Assembly (NCBI GenBank): GCA_005281725.1
Contig: SSBO01000008.1
Span: 2,108,001 to 2,172,000, forward strand
Direction: 5' to 3'
DNA length: 64,000 nt
From: Wuchereria bancrofti
Lineage: Eukaryota > Nematoda > Chromadorea > Rhabditida > Onchocercidae
Shown: positions 1-11,509 of the stretch, one piece after another
Layout of the letters: every line of letters starts with the position of its first letter
How positions within the stretch are numbered: position 1 is the stretch's first letter
Position numbers and translations under genes: made by a program
Notes under the pieces: model-generated
The model's input: only the letters and a program-made list of their open reading frames with translations
The model's database searches: none
Told to the model about the DNA's origin: nothing

Positions 1-1520
1 TGAGCATGGAGGACCAGTGAATAGTTTGGCATTGAAAGTGGAACTATTTAAATACAGCAAGTATTTTAACTATACCAGTAACAGTGAAACGTTTAAAAGA
101 GCATAATGAATGTGATGAATAAATATTTGATATTGGAATATATAGTTCAAATAAAATAGTCTAAGATATAAACACATTGGTAATTATTACTTAAAAAAAC
201 TAATTTCCCTTAATTAGTAATCTAACCTAAGCAAACAAATTAATAATCCTTTTATACGATACATCTCTAGCCCGACTATATTCTAATTAGCTATGCCGAT
301 TAGTCATGGTATTTATGAAAGGATTTAAGTCGTTCCGTATGCGTTAATGACAATTTGATTCTGAATTAATTTTCTTTTCTACATTTTTCTGAGTGAAGAT
401 ATCTTCGTTAGCACCAACTTTGCGTCAGATAAAATGTTGTTAAAAACATCCTTCTGATCAACGTAAACGTAATGTCCAGTACCGTTTATAACCTTCAGTG
501 CAGAATGTGTAATATTCTTTCATTCTTCTATGTGTGTTCTATAGGAATTGATTATAAAAAGAAAAGAAAAAAGAAAAAAAAATTGAAGAAAAGTACACAG
601 CATGCAAAATAGACAAAAATTTGAAATCCAAATTCTCAAATTAAACTTGTCCAATTCAGCATTAATAAGAATTATCTTAAGATTTCCAAACCTCATAATG
701 ATTCATTCCGATACGTTCGTTTTTTACCGCTTTATTAAACTACGTTACTACTTTATGTAAGATTGACTGTGCGGACATACTTTGTACATGCCGACAAAAA
801 GTACGGTTGATAATTCTGCGTGAACGTGCGCATAAGCCTATACTGCCTTGCTTCTAAATTTTTTTCTTAAAAACATTCAAAAAATAGACATGGAGTAATT
901 TAACTAATGAAATAAGGATAGATCTGAAATCTAGAACTCAAACTACGTACCTCACATGATTCGACTTGGAATGATTTATTCTACATTTCTTAAGCTAAAC
1001 CGATCAATGCTAATTCATTTCAAGCAATTAATGAATACTATCGGCAGTGAAGTTTTAAATGGAATAATTATAAAGAATTTAAATATTCTTTTTCCCTAAT
1101 TCACTTTTGCTGACATTGAGGAGCACTACTGATTCCCCGAACATCATCATTATGTTTCATTACGCAACTTATTTCACTGAAATTTAACATGGATTCAACT
1201 AATTAAAATCAGCATTTCAATAATGATTAACCAATTGTAATTCAACCGAATAACGTTCGATATACTCTACGAATAGAAAGGATATTAAAATTGCTAAATG
1301 CTGATGCAAATAAAGACGAGTATATATATAAATAATTCAGAGATTACTTTGCTAATTCCTTAACCAAAATATATTTTCAAAAACAAATTCTCATCATCTC
1401 TAATCAATTAAGTAACACTTTAAACGCACTCATCTCCAGCATACCTCGTCTGTACTTTCATTTCAAAAATTGAGAAAAATAAAGTTAGATTTCCCTAGCC
1501 TTCAATTAAAAATGCCGTTC
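1..1520. other. AT-rich intergenic DNA
   Basis: No reading frame with coding character was seen on either strand. The stretch is AT-rich single-copy-looking sequence leading into the minisatellite. The left edge may belong to a gene outside the window, but nothing here shows it. Confidence 0.5.
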
Positions 1521-1544
1521 ATGCTTGATAACAAATTTCCAATT

Positions 1545-2660
1545 TTCCCGCGTTCGCGCTAATGAACATTTATTCACTTCTGCACTAGCGAACATTTATT
1601 TTTGCCCGTTCTCGCTTGCAGATTTCAAATTCTCCCGCCTTCTCGCGAACGAACATTTTTCTCTGCCGCGTTCTCGCGAGCGAACATTTCTTTTTGTCGC
1701 GTTGTCGCGAACGAATATTTTTTTCTGCCGCGTTCTCGCGAACGAATATTTTTATCTGCCGCGTTCTCGCCAGCGAACATTTTTCTCTGCTACGTTCTCG
1801 CGAGCGAATATTTCTTTTTGTCGCATTCTCACGAACGAATATTTTTATCTGCCGCGTTCTCGCGAACGAACATTTTTCTCTGCCACGTTCTCGCGAACGA
1901 ACATTTTTATCTGCCGCGTTCTCGCGAACGAACATTTTTCTTCTGCCGCGTTCTGGCCACTGAACAGTTTTTTTTGTCGCATTCTCGCGAACGAACATTT
2001 CTTTTTGCCGCGTTCTCGCGAGCGAACATTTCTTTTTGTCGCGTTCTCGCGAACGAATATTTTTATCTGCCGCGTTCTCGCAAACGAACATTTTTCTCTG
2101 CCGCGTTCTCGCGAACGAACATTTTTCTCTGCCGCGTTCTCGCGAACGAACATTTTTCTTCTGCCGCGTTCTCGCCAGCGAACATTTTTCTTCTGCCGCG
2201 TTCTGGCCAGTGAACAGTTTTTTTTGTCGCGTTCTCGCGAACGAACATTTTTCTTCTGCCGCGTTCTCGCCAGCGAACATTTTTCCCTGCCGCGTTCTCG
2301 CGAGCGAACATTTCTTTTTGTCGCGTTCTCGCGAACGAATACTTTTATCTGCTGCGTTCTCGCGAACGAACATTTTTCTTCTGCCGCGTTCTCGCCAGCG
2401 AACATTTTTCTCTGCCGCGTTCTCGCGAGCGAACATTTCTTTTTGTCGCGTTCTCGCGAACAAATATTTTTATCTGCCGCGTTCTCGCGAACGAACATTT
2501 TTCTCTGCCGCGTTCTCGCGAACGAACATTTTTCTCTGCCGCGTTCTCGCGAACGAACATTTTTCTCTGCCACGTTCTCGCAAACGAATATTTTTATCTG
2601 CCGCGTTCTCGCGAACGAACATTTTTCTCTGCCACATTCTCGCTTGCAAATTTCTGATTT
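1545..2660. repeat. 31-bp GC-rich minisatellite
   Basis: A tandem array of about 33 units of 31-32 bp, sharply different in composition from the AT-rich surroundings. Each unit has a core TTCTCGCGAACGAACATTT followed by a T/C tract and TGCCGCG or TGTCGCG. Variants include GAGCGAAC, CCAGCGAAC and a longer TTCTTC form, and variant units recur in similar order, suggesting block duplication. The core contains the palindrome TCGCGA. Both edges carry a diverged unit with CTCGCTTGCA, followed by an AATTT/ATTTC stretch. Because the unit is almost free of stop codons, the array opens long reading frames on both strands; these are artefacts of the repeat, not genes. Confidence 0.95.
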
Positions 2661-2784
2661 TACCGCCTTCTCATAACCTCAACTTTCGAAATATTGTTGA
2701 AATTCTAAGGATATATGTAGCTTTACTGTTTATTTTAAGGTTCACAAACCTTTGAAATGATGACCATATAAAAAAGCTCAACAC

Positions 2785-2906
2785 TACTAGTATCAAAAAC
2801 TCAGGATTGGCCACGTAACAGATTTCATCAATGGTCACCGAGGTCTCAGTTACACCTGCAACCAAAATAACTTTACCGAAAACAAACATACCTTCTGGGC
2901 ATTTAA
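2785..2906 (-). pseudogene. DEAH-box RNA helicase fragment (decayed)
   Basis: On the minus strand an uninterrupted frame reads KVILVAGVTETSVTIDEICY followed by VANPEF. This matches the conserved motif V region of DEAH-box RNA helicases (pattern KVI-x-ATNIAETS-x-TI-DGI-x-YV-x-D-x-GF), including the TETSVTI core. The typical ATNIAE is changed to AGVTE and the following DPGF to NPEF. No other helicase motif (Walker A, DEAH, motif VI) was found nearby, and hydrophobic low-complexity sequence follows on both sides. I read it as a small degenerate insertion or relic; a chance resemblance is possible. Confidence 0.4.
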
Positions 2907-3309
2907 TAGAATTCTTTCGAAATTTTGGATTGCAAATAGGATAGCATAGAAAAAGTAAAAAAATATATATCAATAGACATAAAATGCGCAGAAATAAAAC
3001 TAAACTGCATGCAGAAAACAAGTCAGCAAAATAGTATAATTAATTAATACGACTTTCCAATAAGTGAGAATAGCTAAAAACATCCAATAAAAATATGAAA
3101 AAGTATGAGAAACGTTGTGAACTGAATACAAATTACTGTGAAAATCAAGTAAATTCAGCAAGAAAAGCGTGCAAAAAACAAAATTAGAAGCAAAAATAGC
3201 ACGCAGCAAATAGAAGATATTGGAAAAGAATAAATACAATAAACAAAACAATGCAATCAGTAAAATATGCCTATAACAACACAAGCAGAAGCAAGAGAAA
3301 ATTTCACAT

Positions 3310-3338
3310 CAAATATATATATATATATATATATATAA
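3310..3338. repeat. (TA)n microsatellite
   Basis: A run of alternating TA of about 26 bp at the left edge of the GCATGC repeat array. Confidence 0.9.
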
Positions 3339-3344
3339 TACTAC

Positions 3345-5060
3345 CCAATAATACGCTAAATTAAAAAGTATGCAATTAGCAAAGTTAAGAAAAAATGCAT
3401 CAATAAACAAAAAAGCATGCAATTAGTACAACAACAAAACAGCATGCATTAATATTAACAAAAATGGACTAAGTAGTTGGAAAAAAGGTGGTCAAAGTGA
3501 ACAAGAAGCATGCAGTGAGTAAAAGTAACCAAAATTCATGCATAAACAAAATTAATAAAAAATCATGCAAAAACTGCAATTAAAAAAAAGCCTACAATTA
3601 GCAAAAGTAAAATTAACTAGAAATGCGAGCTAGAAGAAGTAAACAAAAAAGCATGCAATTAGTGCAAAAAAAAACAAAAAAATATACATTAGTATCAACA
3701 AAAACAATGTACCAAATAGTCAGAAAGGGTAATCAAAGTGAACATGTAGTGAGAAAACTAACGAGAAATGCGAGCTGAAAAACAAAAAAGCATGCAATTA
3801 GTACAACAACAAAAACAGCATGCATTAATATTAATAAAAATGGACTAAGTAGTTAGAAAAAAGGTGGTTAAAGTGAACAAGAAGCATGCACTGAGTAAAA
3901 GTAATCAAAATTCATGCATAAACGAAATTAATAAAAAATCATGCAAAACTGCAGATAAAAAAAAGCATGCAATTAGCAAAACACTGAAGAAAGGTATGTA
4001 TCGATAATAACCACAGATTATTGTTATCAGGATAAGGTGAAGCTAACAAAAAAACATGCAGTAAATAAAAGTAACTGGAAATACAAGCAAAAAAAAGAAT
4101 AAACGAAAAAGCATGCAGTGATTAAAACTAACTAGAATAAACAAAAAAGCATGCAGTAAGAAAAACTAACGAGAAATGCGGGCTAAAAAGACAAAAAAGC
4201 ATGCAATTAGTACAACAACAAAAACAGCATGCATTAATATTAACAAAAGTGGACTAAGTAGTTAGAAAAAAGGTGGTTAAAGTGAACAACAAGCATGCAG
4301 TGAGTAAAGGTAATCAAAATTCATGCATAAACGAAATTAATAAAAAATCATGCAAAACTGCAGATAAAAAAAAGCAACTGTGAGCCAAAAAGATAAATAA
4401 AAAAGCAATTAGTGCAAAGCAAAAAAATATGCATTAATATCAACAAAAAGAATGCACTAAATATTCAAAAATGGGTGATCGAAGCAAACAAAAATCATGC
4501 AATGAGTAAAACTAACTGGAAATACGAGCTAAAAAAACAAGAAAGCATGCAATTAGGACAACAACAAAAACGCACTAAATAGAAGTAGTGAAAAATAGGT
4601 TAGCAAAAAGGAAAAGAAACCTGCAGTCAGTAAAATTAGCCAAAATTCATGCAAAAACGAAAGAAAAAAGCATGCAAAGACTACAGACAAAAAGAAGCAT
4701 GCAATTAATAAAACACTGAAGCATCACAATAACTACAGATTATTGTTATCAAGGTAAGTAAAGTTAACAAAAAAAAAAGCATGCAATAATTAAAAGTAAC
4801 TAGAAATACAAGCAAAAAACAAAATAAACGAAAAAGCATGCAGTAAGCAAAAGCACCTAAAAATGCAAGTCAAAAAAAAAAAAATGAACAGAAAAGCGTG
4901 CGACTAATACAGAAACAAAAAAAAAAAACATAAATGAATATTACAAAAAAAGTGCACTAAGTACGTCTAGTCAAAATTGGGTGTTTTTTTATTATTACAA
5001 AATAATAATATACTATCATGTAATAATTTTAATGAAAAAACGTGCAATTAGTAAAAGTAT
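3345..5060. repeat. Degenerate GCATGC-centred satellite with higher-order copies
   Basis: The stretch is built from A-rich units punctuated by GCATGC or ATGCA. Typical submotifs are AAAAGCATGCAATTAGTACA, ACAGCATGCATTAATATT, GGACTAAGTAGTT and TCATGCATAAACAAAATTAA. The submotifs recur in the same order, starting near 3411, 3787, 4196 and, more diverged, 4544, so the higher-order period is roughly 350-410 bp. The strand shown is strongly purine/A-biased. No coding potential was seen. Confidence 0.85.
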
Positions 5061-6935
5061 ATAAAAAAGTGCATCAGCAACAGTATAAATTGCTATTGTT
5101 AATATAAAATATTACCCAGTGAAATATAAAGTATTATAAGTAAAAAGTTAGTGAAGAGCATGCATTAAGTACAAATGACCAAAGGTAAATGTGAAAACAA
5201 AGTTAACAAAAAAAGATTCAAAAATTTTCAGGAAAAAAATTTTCAGCGAAAAAAAGATTCAGGAATATAAAATATCATCCAATAAAAAATTAAATTAAGA
5301 AGATAGCATGCAATTAGAAGGCTTTGAAAGAGACTCGCACTAACAAAAAATGCAAATTACTGCTGCTTGGTGAGCTAAAAGTGGTTGGAAGATCTAAAAC
5401 GTAGTATTCTACAATAAAATTTATAAAAAAATATGTTGCTAGTTGAAACTAAAAAAGTACATGCAGCATGCTTTTATGAATAAATTCAAATTTTCAATTA
5501 AAGATTTAAAGATCCGAAACTTCGGAAACAATTCCAAAATTGAAAGCAAGAAATTTAAAAAAGTTGAAAAATAAAAAAATTAAGAAATCGAAAAAACCAA
5601 AATCAAAGGCAAATAAATCAAGCTTTAATAAACTTCTCAAAGTTGATTATTCAGACTAATTCAAATAATTTTCAAAAGAATCCAAAAATTAAAAAGTTGA
5701 AAAGGGAATAAAAAATTAGAGATATGAAAAAGATTGTAAAAATTCCCAAATATTTCAAAAATTTGAAAAAATCAGAAAAAAACTCAGAATTTAAATAATT
5801 CAAGAATTTTCAAAATCCAACGAGATCAAAAAATAAATCTCTAGAGAAGTTTCGAAATTTCTTAAAAATCTCACGACTCTTCTAATTTTAAAAATATTAA
5901 ATAATTAAGAAAAGATATCCAGAATTTAAAAGCTTGTCCAAAAAACTTCAAAAAAAAAACAAAAAACGACTTAAGAATTTAAAATTCCTCTCAGAATTTC
6001 AAAAAGTTATATCGAGGGTAGGTATAATCTATCTATACCTATTCCCGATATTTTTCACCACAAAATAACTTATTGGATACCAACTTGCAATTCAACTCAA
6101 AAAAATTAAAAACTTAGGCATTATTAAATTAACCAATGATATCAATATTTTTCAATTCGATAAATCAACAAATCAAAAAGCAGGCTTAACTACAGAGAAA
6201 AGCATCGAAAATTACTCAGTTCCGAAAAAATATGTTTAAATATAAAATGTTGCTATCAGCTGTCTAATACCTAATAATACATTAGCATATTCTAATATGA
6301 CAAAATAAACAAACATGATATAAGCAAACATAACCGACAAACCTATTACAAGGAACATAAAATCAAGTGTATTATAAGCTGGTACCCAATACTCATAATA
6401 GATTAGGTGAAAAATGAAAAATTAACAGAATTAGATAATATTAAAATAAAAATGAAAAACATATGTAGTAAAAAAGGTTTAAAAATAACATATAAACTAA
6501 TACAAAATGTGAAGAATAAAAAAATAGTTATAGACAATTTCAAAAAATAACAAAGTCATTAGTAATGACTAGAAAATCGTTAAAAACACCAAAATTTCAT
6601 AATATTAGCTGAATTAGAAACAAGTAAAACAGAACAATAAACTTTCAAAAAAGTTAGATGCCCAGAGAGGGCAAATTAAAAAAAACAAAACGAAAAACTG
6701 ATAAAGAAAAAAACAACTGAATTCAACGAAGTTTGATCTTAAGTAAGCTATTTTCGAATTTTGTTTGCGAAAAAGAAATTCCTTCCACAAACTTTTTGAT
6801 TCTCAGATGCCACTACAAACAATTAATGATAACATATGCTAGCATAAAATGAATGAAAAATTCTCAAATCACTTCACTATTTTTATCAAACTTTGAATTC
6901 AGTTATTTTTACATCCAAATTATTTCGAAAAACAA
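5061..6935. other. A-rich non-coding stretch
   Basis: Strongly A-biased, low-complexity DNA (many AAAAAT, TCAAAAA and AATTCAAAA words) that grades out of the satellite. No exon-like frame was seen. An imperfect inverted repeat lies at 6011-6050. Confidence 0.5.
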
Positions 6936-7196
6936 AACTTTTTTTCACTCTTTTTTCAATTTTTTTATTTTTTTTGGTTTTTTTATTTTTTTGTTTTTTT
7001 ACTTTTTTTATTTTTTTTTTTGGTTTTTTATTTTTTTGTTTTTTTTATTTTTTTTTGGTTTTTTTATTTTATTGTTTTTTTTATTTTTTTTTTGATATTC
7101 ATTTTTTTATTTTTTTATTTTTTCGATTTTTTTATTTTTTTTTTGATTTTTTTATTTTTTATTTTTGATTTTTTTTATATTTTTTTTTATTTTTGC
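6935..7196. repeat. Long T-rich tract (GGTTTTTTTATTTTTTT-like)
   Basis: About 260 bp made almost wholly of T on the plus strand, interrupted by periodic A, G or GG (TTTTTATTTTTTT, GGTTTTTTTA). The Phe-rich open frames it creates are artefacts. It abuts the 3' end of the zinc-finger gene on the minus strand, where it reads as poly-A. Confidence 0.9.
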
Positions 7197-8777
7197 GCAA
7201 TACTAACCCGCTTGGACGTACTTCTTTGGGCAGAGGAATGAAGAGCTGGCACAGGCAGTAACAGGTCGGCCGCGTGAGGAGGGCCTGATATTATCACTGG
7301 CCTGAAAAAAAATCCGCTGCTTAGAAAAACTATGAAATCCACTCTGTTTTGTTTTCTGTACATTCGAATTTTCATTTCCTTTACTTTTAAATTTCACTTC
7401 TTAAATATTAATAATTTCTCACCTGGAATGAAGAGGTGGTGGGTATCCTCTTCTCTCCCCACCAGGTCAAGTCTGCGGCGCTTGACCTGTCTTTCGTTAA
7501 CCACGGCCGCACACGCTCTCGGGCACCAGTCGAGAGCGTGAAGTTCCACCGCTGCTGTCTTTTGTGCGGCCGTGAATCCGGGTGGCAGCAGGAGGTAATG
7601 GCCACAGCGAGCGCAAAAACCTGAAATATTCATAATTAGTCTGCTAACTTTTAGATAAATCAAATATGCCAAAGTTTTTAAAAACTAATTGAAAATTACG
7701 CTTAGAAATACTTACCGTCCTGCTTATGCATTCTCGAGGCGTGAATGCGCCACCCTTTCAATGTACCAAACTGCCTGCCGCAGATACCACACACTGAAAA
7801 TAGAAATGATTAGAAGATAATGTCGCATAAACTGTTTTTTAAAGCATCGATATGGAAATTTTGTGACCGTTTTGACACATGTCATTCATAAATATGACTT
7901 TATCAGTAAAAAATCAAGGTATGTTATGTTCCTTTAAAACATTATAGACATAAAATCATCTTCTAACGTTATTAAAATTATAAATTACCGATGTTGCTCT
8001 CTTCATTTGCTTGAACCACCGTGTATGGTTCTGCTTGCGGCACTAGCAACTCCCGTCGGAGCTGCTCCGGAAGATCCCCTAAATCAGCGGGGTGAAATTT
8101 TTCCGGTGTTGCCGCAGCCAGCGACCCACGCGTCGCGAGAACCGGAATATTAATCGTCCTCGTTCTTCTGAAATAGTTTCAAATTTAGTTTGATTATTCA
8201 GCAGGTAAAGTTAATAAAAAGTTAGCAATTGTTCTAGTTATTTTTTTGTTTACCACATAGTTACTACATTTATTTCAGAAATCAAGGCTTACAGGACGAG
8301 TTCGCGAATTGATTCGACCGGTTCCGCAACGGCACTTGGTGCTGTCGGTACCTCAGGTTCTTCACTGTCATCATCTGGCAGAGGAGCCCACTCTGCACCG
8401 GATGGCCAGTTCTCGGCCTCATCATCAGTTTCAGGCAGAGGGGCCCACTCTGCCTCTTCTTCGTTAAATGCCGGCTCCTGAGGCACCGGTTCCTCTCCAT
8501 TTTGCCCTTCGACCTCCAACCTCCTCTCCACCTCCTCCAAGCGGGTTAAGAGCAAGTTTTCAACCTGAAAAGTTTTACAGTCTTATCTTAAATTAGGAGT
8601 ACTTTCTATAACTCTCTCTATAATATTTATTGATGACAAAAAAGAAAAGAGAATTACCTGCTCCTTTTCGCGCATATATTCCTGTAATGCACGGAGCATT
8701 ACAGGCTCTCTTTGTAAGTATTCCAGAACATCGGAAATATCCGGATGTTCTGGATTTTGGACACCGAACGAGCTCAT
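7187..8777 (-). CDS. C2H2-type zinc-finger protein, GC-rich, origin unclear
   Basis: Six exons: 8777-8658, 8564-8293, 8167-7989, 7793-7716, 7620-7423, 7296-7187. Splice phases close exactly, giving 318 aa. Residues 1-40 look helical and charged. Residues 41-130 are acidic and Pro-rich, with EWAPLP occurring twice. Residues 192-213 form a C2H2 finger (C-x2-C-x12-H-x4-H; CGICGRQFGTLKGWRIH then ASRMH). Residues 219-222 begin a second metal-binding-like stretch (FCARCGH, later LHALDWCPRAC). Exons are far richer in G+C than the introns and neighbours. The last acceptor is the least certain: a second AG 7 bp downstream of the first gives the open frame. C2H2 fingers of this spacing occur in transcription factors and near the N-terminus of R2- and NeSL-type non-LTR retroelements. 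No reverse transcriptase or endonuclease domain is present, so a domesticated element fragment is possible but unproven. Confidence 0.7.
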
Positions 8778-11509
8778 TCTATAAAATTTCAAATTAACCA
8801 AATATTAATCAGATGCAAATTGATGATAAAACAACGCCAAATTATACGTTCCAATTTTATTAAAATTGATCACAGTACTACTTAATATCAATCATCAAAT
8901 ACCTTACAATTTTTTTTAACCCAGTCCTAATTCAAGAAAAAAAAGTTGAAAAAATCATTTATGAAAACATTTCCTACTTAAGTAATACTCTCTCGCGCTC
9001 GGGAATATATGCAAATATCTTACTTAATGTGAACAAGAACCCAGTGTATATCGTTGCTCTTCACAGGGAATATCATTTGATCTTTTTTTTTGATCTCTAA
9101 CACATCCCAATCTGATATCATCATACTATGCTCGTTGCCATTATCTTTACGTCCATATTTCTTATGCATCTTTTTTTATTTATTATTAAGTTATGGTTGT
9201 ATTAAGAATCATTCAGTTTTTCATTTCCTTTTTCGTTTCGATTACATGCCTGAATATCATTTGATTATTTTCACATCGTGTTTTTTTTTTCGAGGTATGA
9301 TGTTGAATAAAAAATATATCGATTCAAGCTAATTAGCCATTTATTGTTTTTAATTACTATTGACAGAATTAGCAATTTCTAATTGTTGTGATACCAATTC
9401 ATTTGAATACCAATTTATATAATAATTATTCTTTCATCGTTAGTTAATAATATATTAATTTTGCTTGATTTCTGCTTTGCTTAAAATTTCTGCGATAATT
9501 GTCTGAAATTATTGAGGTTGAAATGTGAATAATGGGTGATAACAGTTATTCAAATATTGCAGTTGAAAGTGGGTGATAACAGTTATTGAAATATTGCAAA
9601 AATCGCTCATATCATATACATTATGGACCGTGAAGAGTATTCCATGGAACTTTTCCACTTCAAATTTAGTAACTTCCAGTATTACTTGCTGTAGTAAAAT
9701 AATTATTGAAATTTTCCTCTGTATGTTTTTATAATTAGAATGCTTTCTTTTTCTTAAGGAAGATTAGAAGATATAAATCAATAATTCAAATTTATGAGAC
9801 TTCTTTCTGACACATTAAATCCAAGTTGATATAATCTTCAACATGCCACAACCAGTGTCTTCATTAATCAAAAAATTTGCTTAGGATTACTATTTTGTTG
9901 ACAGTCTTCCTGAAATTGATCTTCCGATTATATTTTGAAGAATTTCGCACACTTTCATCTTTTTTTATTGCTTTTAATCTTGGCAATGATTTAACCATGT
10001 ATATAGAATTTTTGGGCTACACGTAGGACTATACTTAGGCTTCTGTTATACTTGCTAATAAGCATTCTACTAGATATCTGATTTTAAAAATTTTTTAAAA
10101 TGACTTCATAAATCTTGGCTGCTTACGTAGTTGTTGAAATTATACCAAAGACATCTCTGTGTGATCGACGGGAAGTGTTGAATGATGAACGCTTTGTTCA
10201 AGAAAAAATTTCTAAAAATAATAGCAATTGTGTTAACTTAAGTGTTTCTAGTGTTTTCCGATGCTCAGACCTTGAGAAAATCCTGAAAAATCTTTTTAAC
10301 GATATGCGTATAAAACTAATACTCCACAATGGAAAGTGCATTTAAAAGAATCACAAACTAATTTTTCAAGTTGAAACATTTCTGCCGCGTTCTCGCTTAC
10401 GATTTTCTATTTTTGCCACATTGCCCTAAATATGCCGTTGGCATTTATCAACGAATTTCTATTTTTGCCCTCTCTCAAATTTCTATTTCTGCAAGCATAA
10501 AATGTTACGGAGCGCACTATGATCCAATATTCTGAGACGGAATTTCATATTCCCAGTTTTTTTTTTTTTTTGATGGCTTGCAGATAAATTCAGACAAGAT
10601 TTCAGTGCAACTAATAAGATCATTTGTAGCTTCAGAAGTGATAGTGTAAGGCTCTATGCATGATATAGCAGACTAACAAGACTCCGCATACTGTGACAAA
10701 AACTCGTCTGATGTGACAAAAACGGTGACAAAACTCGTCTGCTGTAAGACTTCATGGTGTGAAAAAAAATACGTAAGTAGCTACAACAGTTTTAGCCAAT
10801 AGAATACGTCGCTGATTATACAGCTAATAATTATCTTTCAGCTCTAATGAATCTAATGAAATATAGAATTTCCATTATGAATTGTTGTGGTCCCAAGTAA
10901 GTAGCTACCACAGTTTCAGCGATTATTATTTCATAACGGTCACAAACTATTTCTGTACTTTCATTTATATTTATTCAATTAAAAAAAAAAGACATAGAAA
11001 ATAATCTTGCAAATGTATTACAATATTTCATTACTACCATCATGATCCCATATAAAAATCATTTACATGAAAGCTGCATCATTTAAGACACATATGGAGT
11101 TTGAATATCTCTGACTAATTGGAAAAACAAATAATATAGCGTGTTTTCTCAACTTTATAAAGCTACCGATGTTTTCCTTTTTCTCAAATATTGTCTGTAC
11201 ATTCACAAAACTTCTATTCAAAAATGATAGTAATTGTTTATACTATAAAATATGACAGTGAATATTTTTCGGTAAAAGCTGAGTTACTGGAACTATAGTT
11301 TCGCCTGGACTACCGCGTTACTCTATCAATCCTAGAAAAATTCTTTAATGGACATAAGATGATTACCTCCTTTTCTTTGAAACTATTTTTTGATCCCACA
11401 GAAAAAATAATACACACCGACATTATAATGTTCAAGATAAACATGAAATCTGTGAACAGGAAGCACTTGTGACGAGACAAATCATTTCAATGATTTCACA
11501 TAACTTCTT
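8778..11509. other. Intergenic DNA
   Basis: No convincing exon was seen. A 76-codon frame at 10115-10345 (+) has no supporting homology. A diverged fragment of the 31-bp minisatellite edge lies at 10376-10500, and a T-run at about 10558-10572. Confidence 0.45.
10376..10500. repeat. Isolated diverged copy of the minisatellite flank
   Basis: Contains TTTCTGCCGCGTTCTCGCTT and then ATTTCTATTTTTGCC twice, the same words that flank the 31-bp array near 1600 and 2640. It is about 7.7 kb from the array and has not been amplified. Confidence 0.7.

Noticed and set aside
1525..2755. Several overlapping open frames of up to 383 codons on both strands
   Set aside because: They are produced by the 31-bp minisatellite, whose unit is almost stop-free in most frames. 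The translations are simple repeats of the unit, not proteins.
6853..7241. Phe-rich open frames on the plus strand
   Set aside because: They are translations of a T-rich tract, with no start context, domain or splice support.
10115..10345. 76-codon frame on the plus strand
   Set aside because: No recognisable domain, no neighbouring exons, and the start is not ATG. It may be chance.
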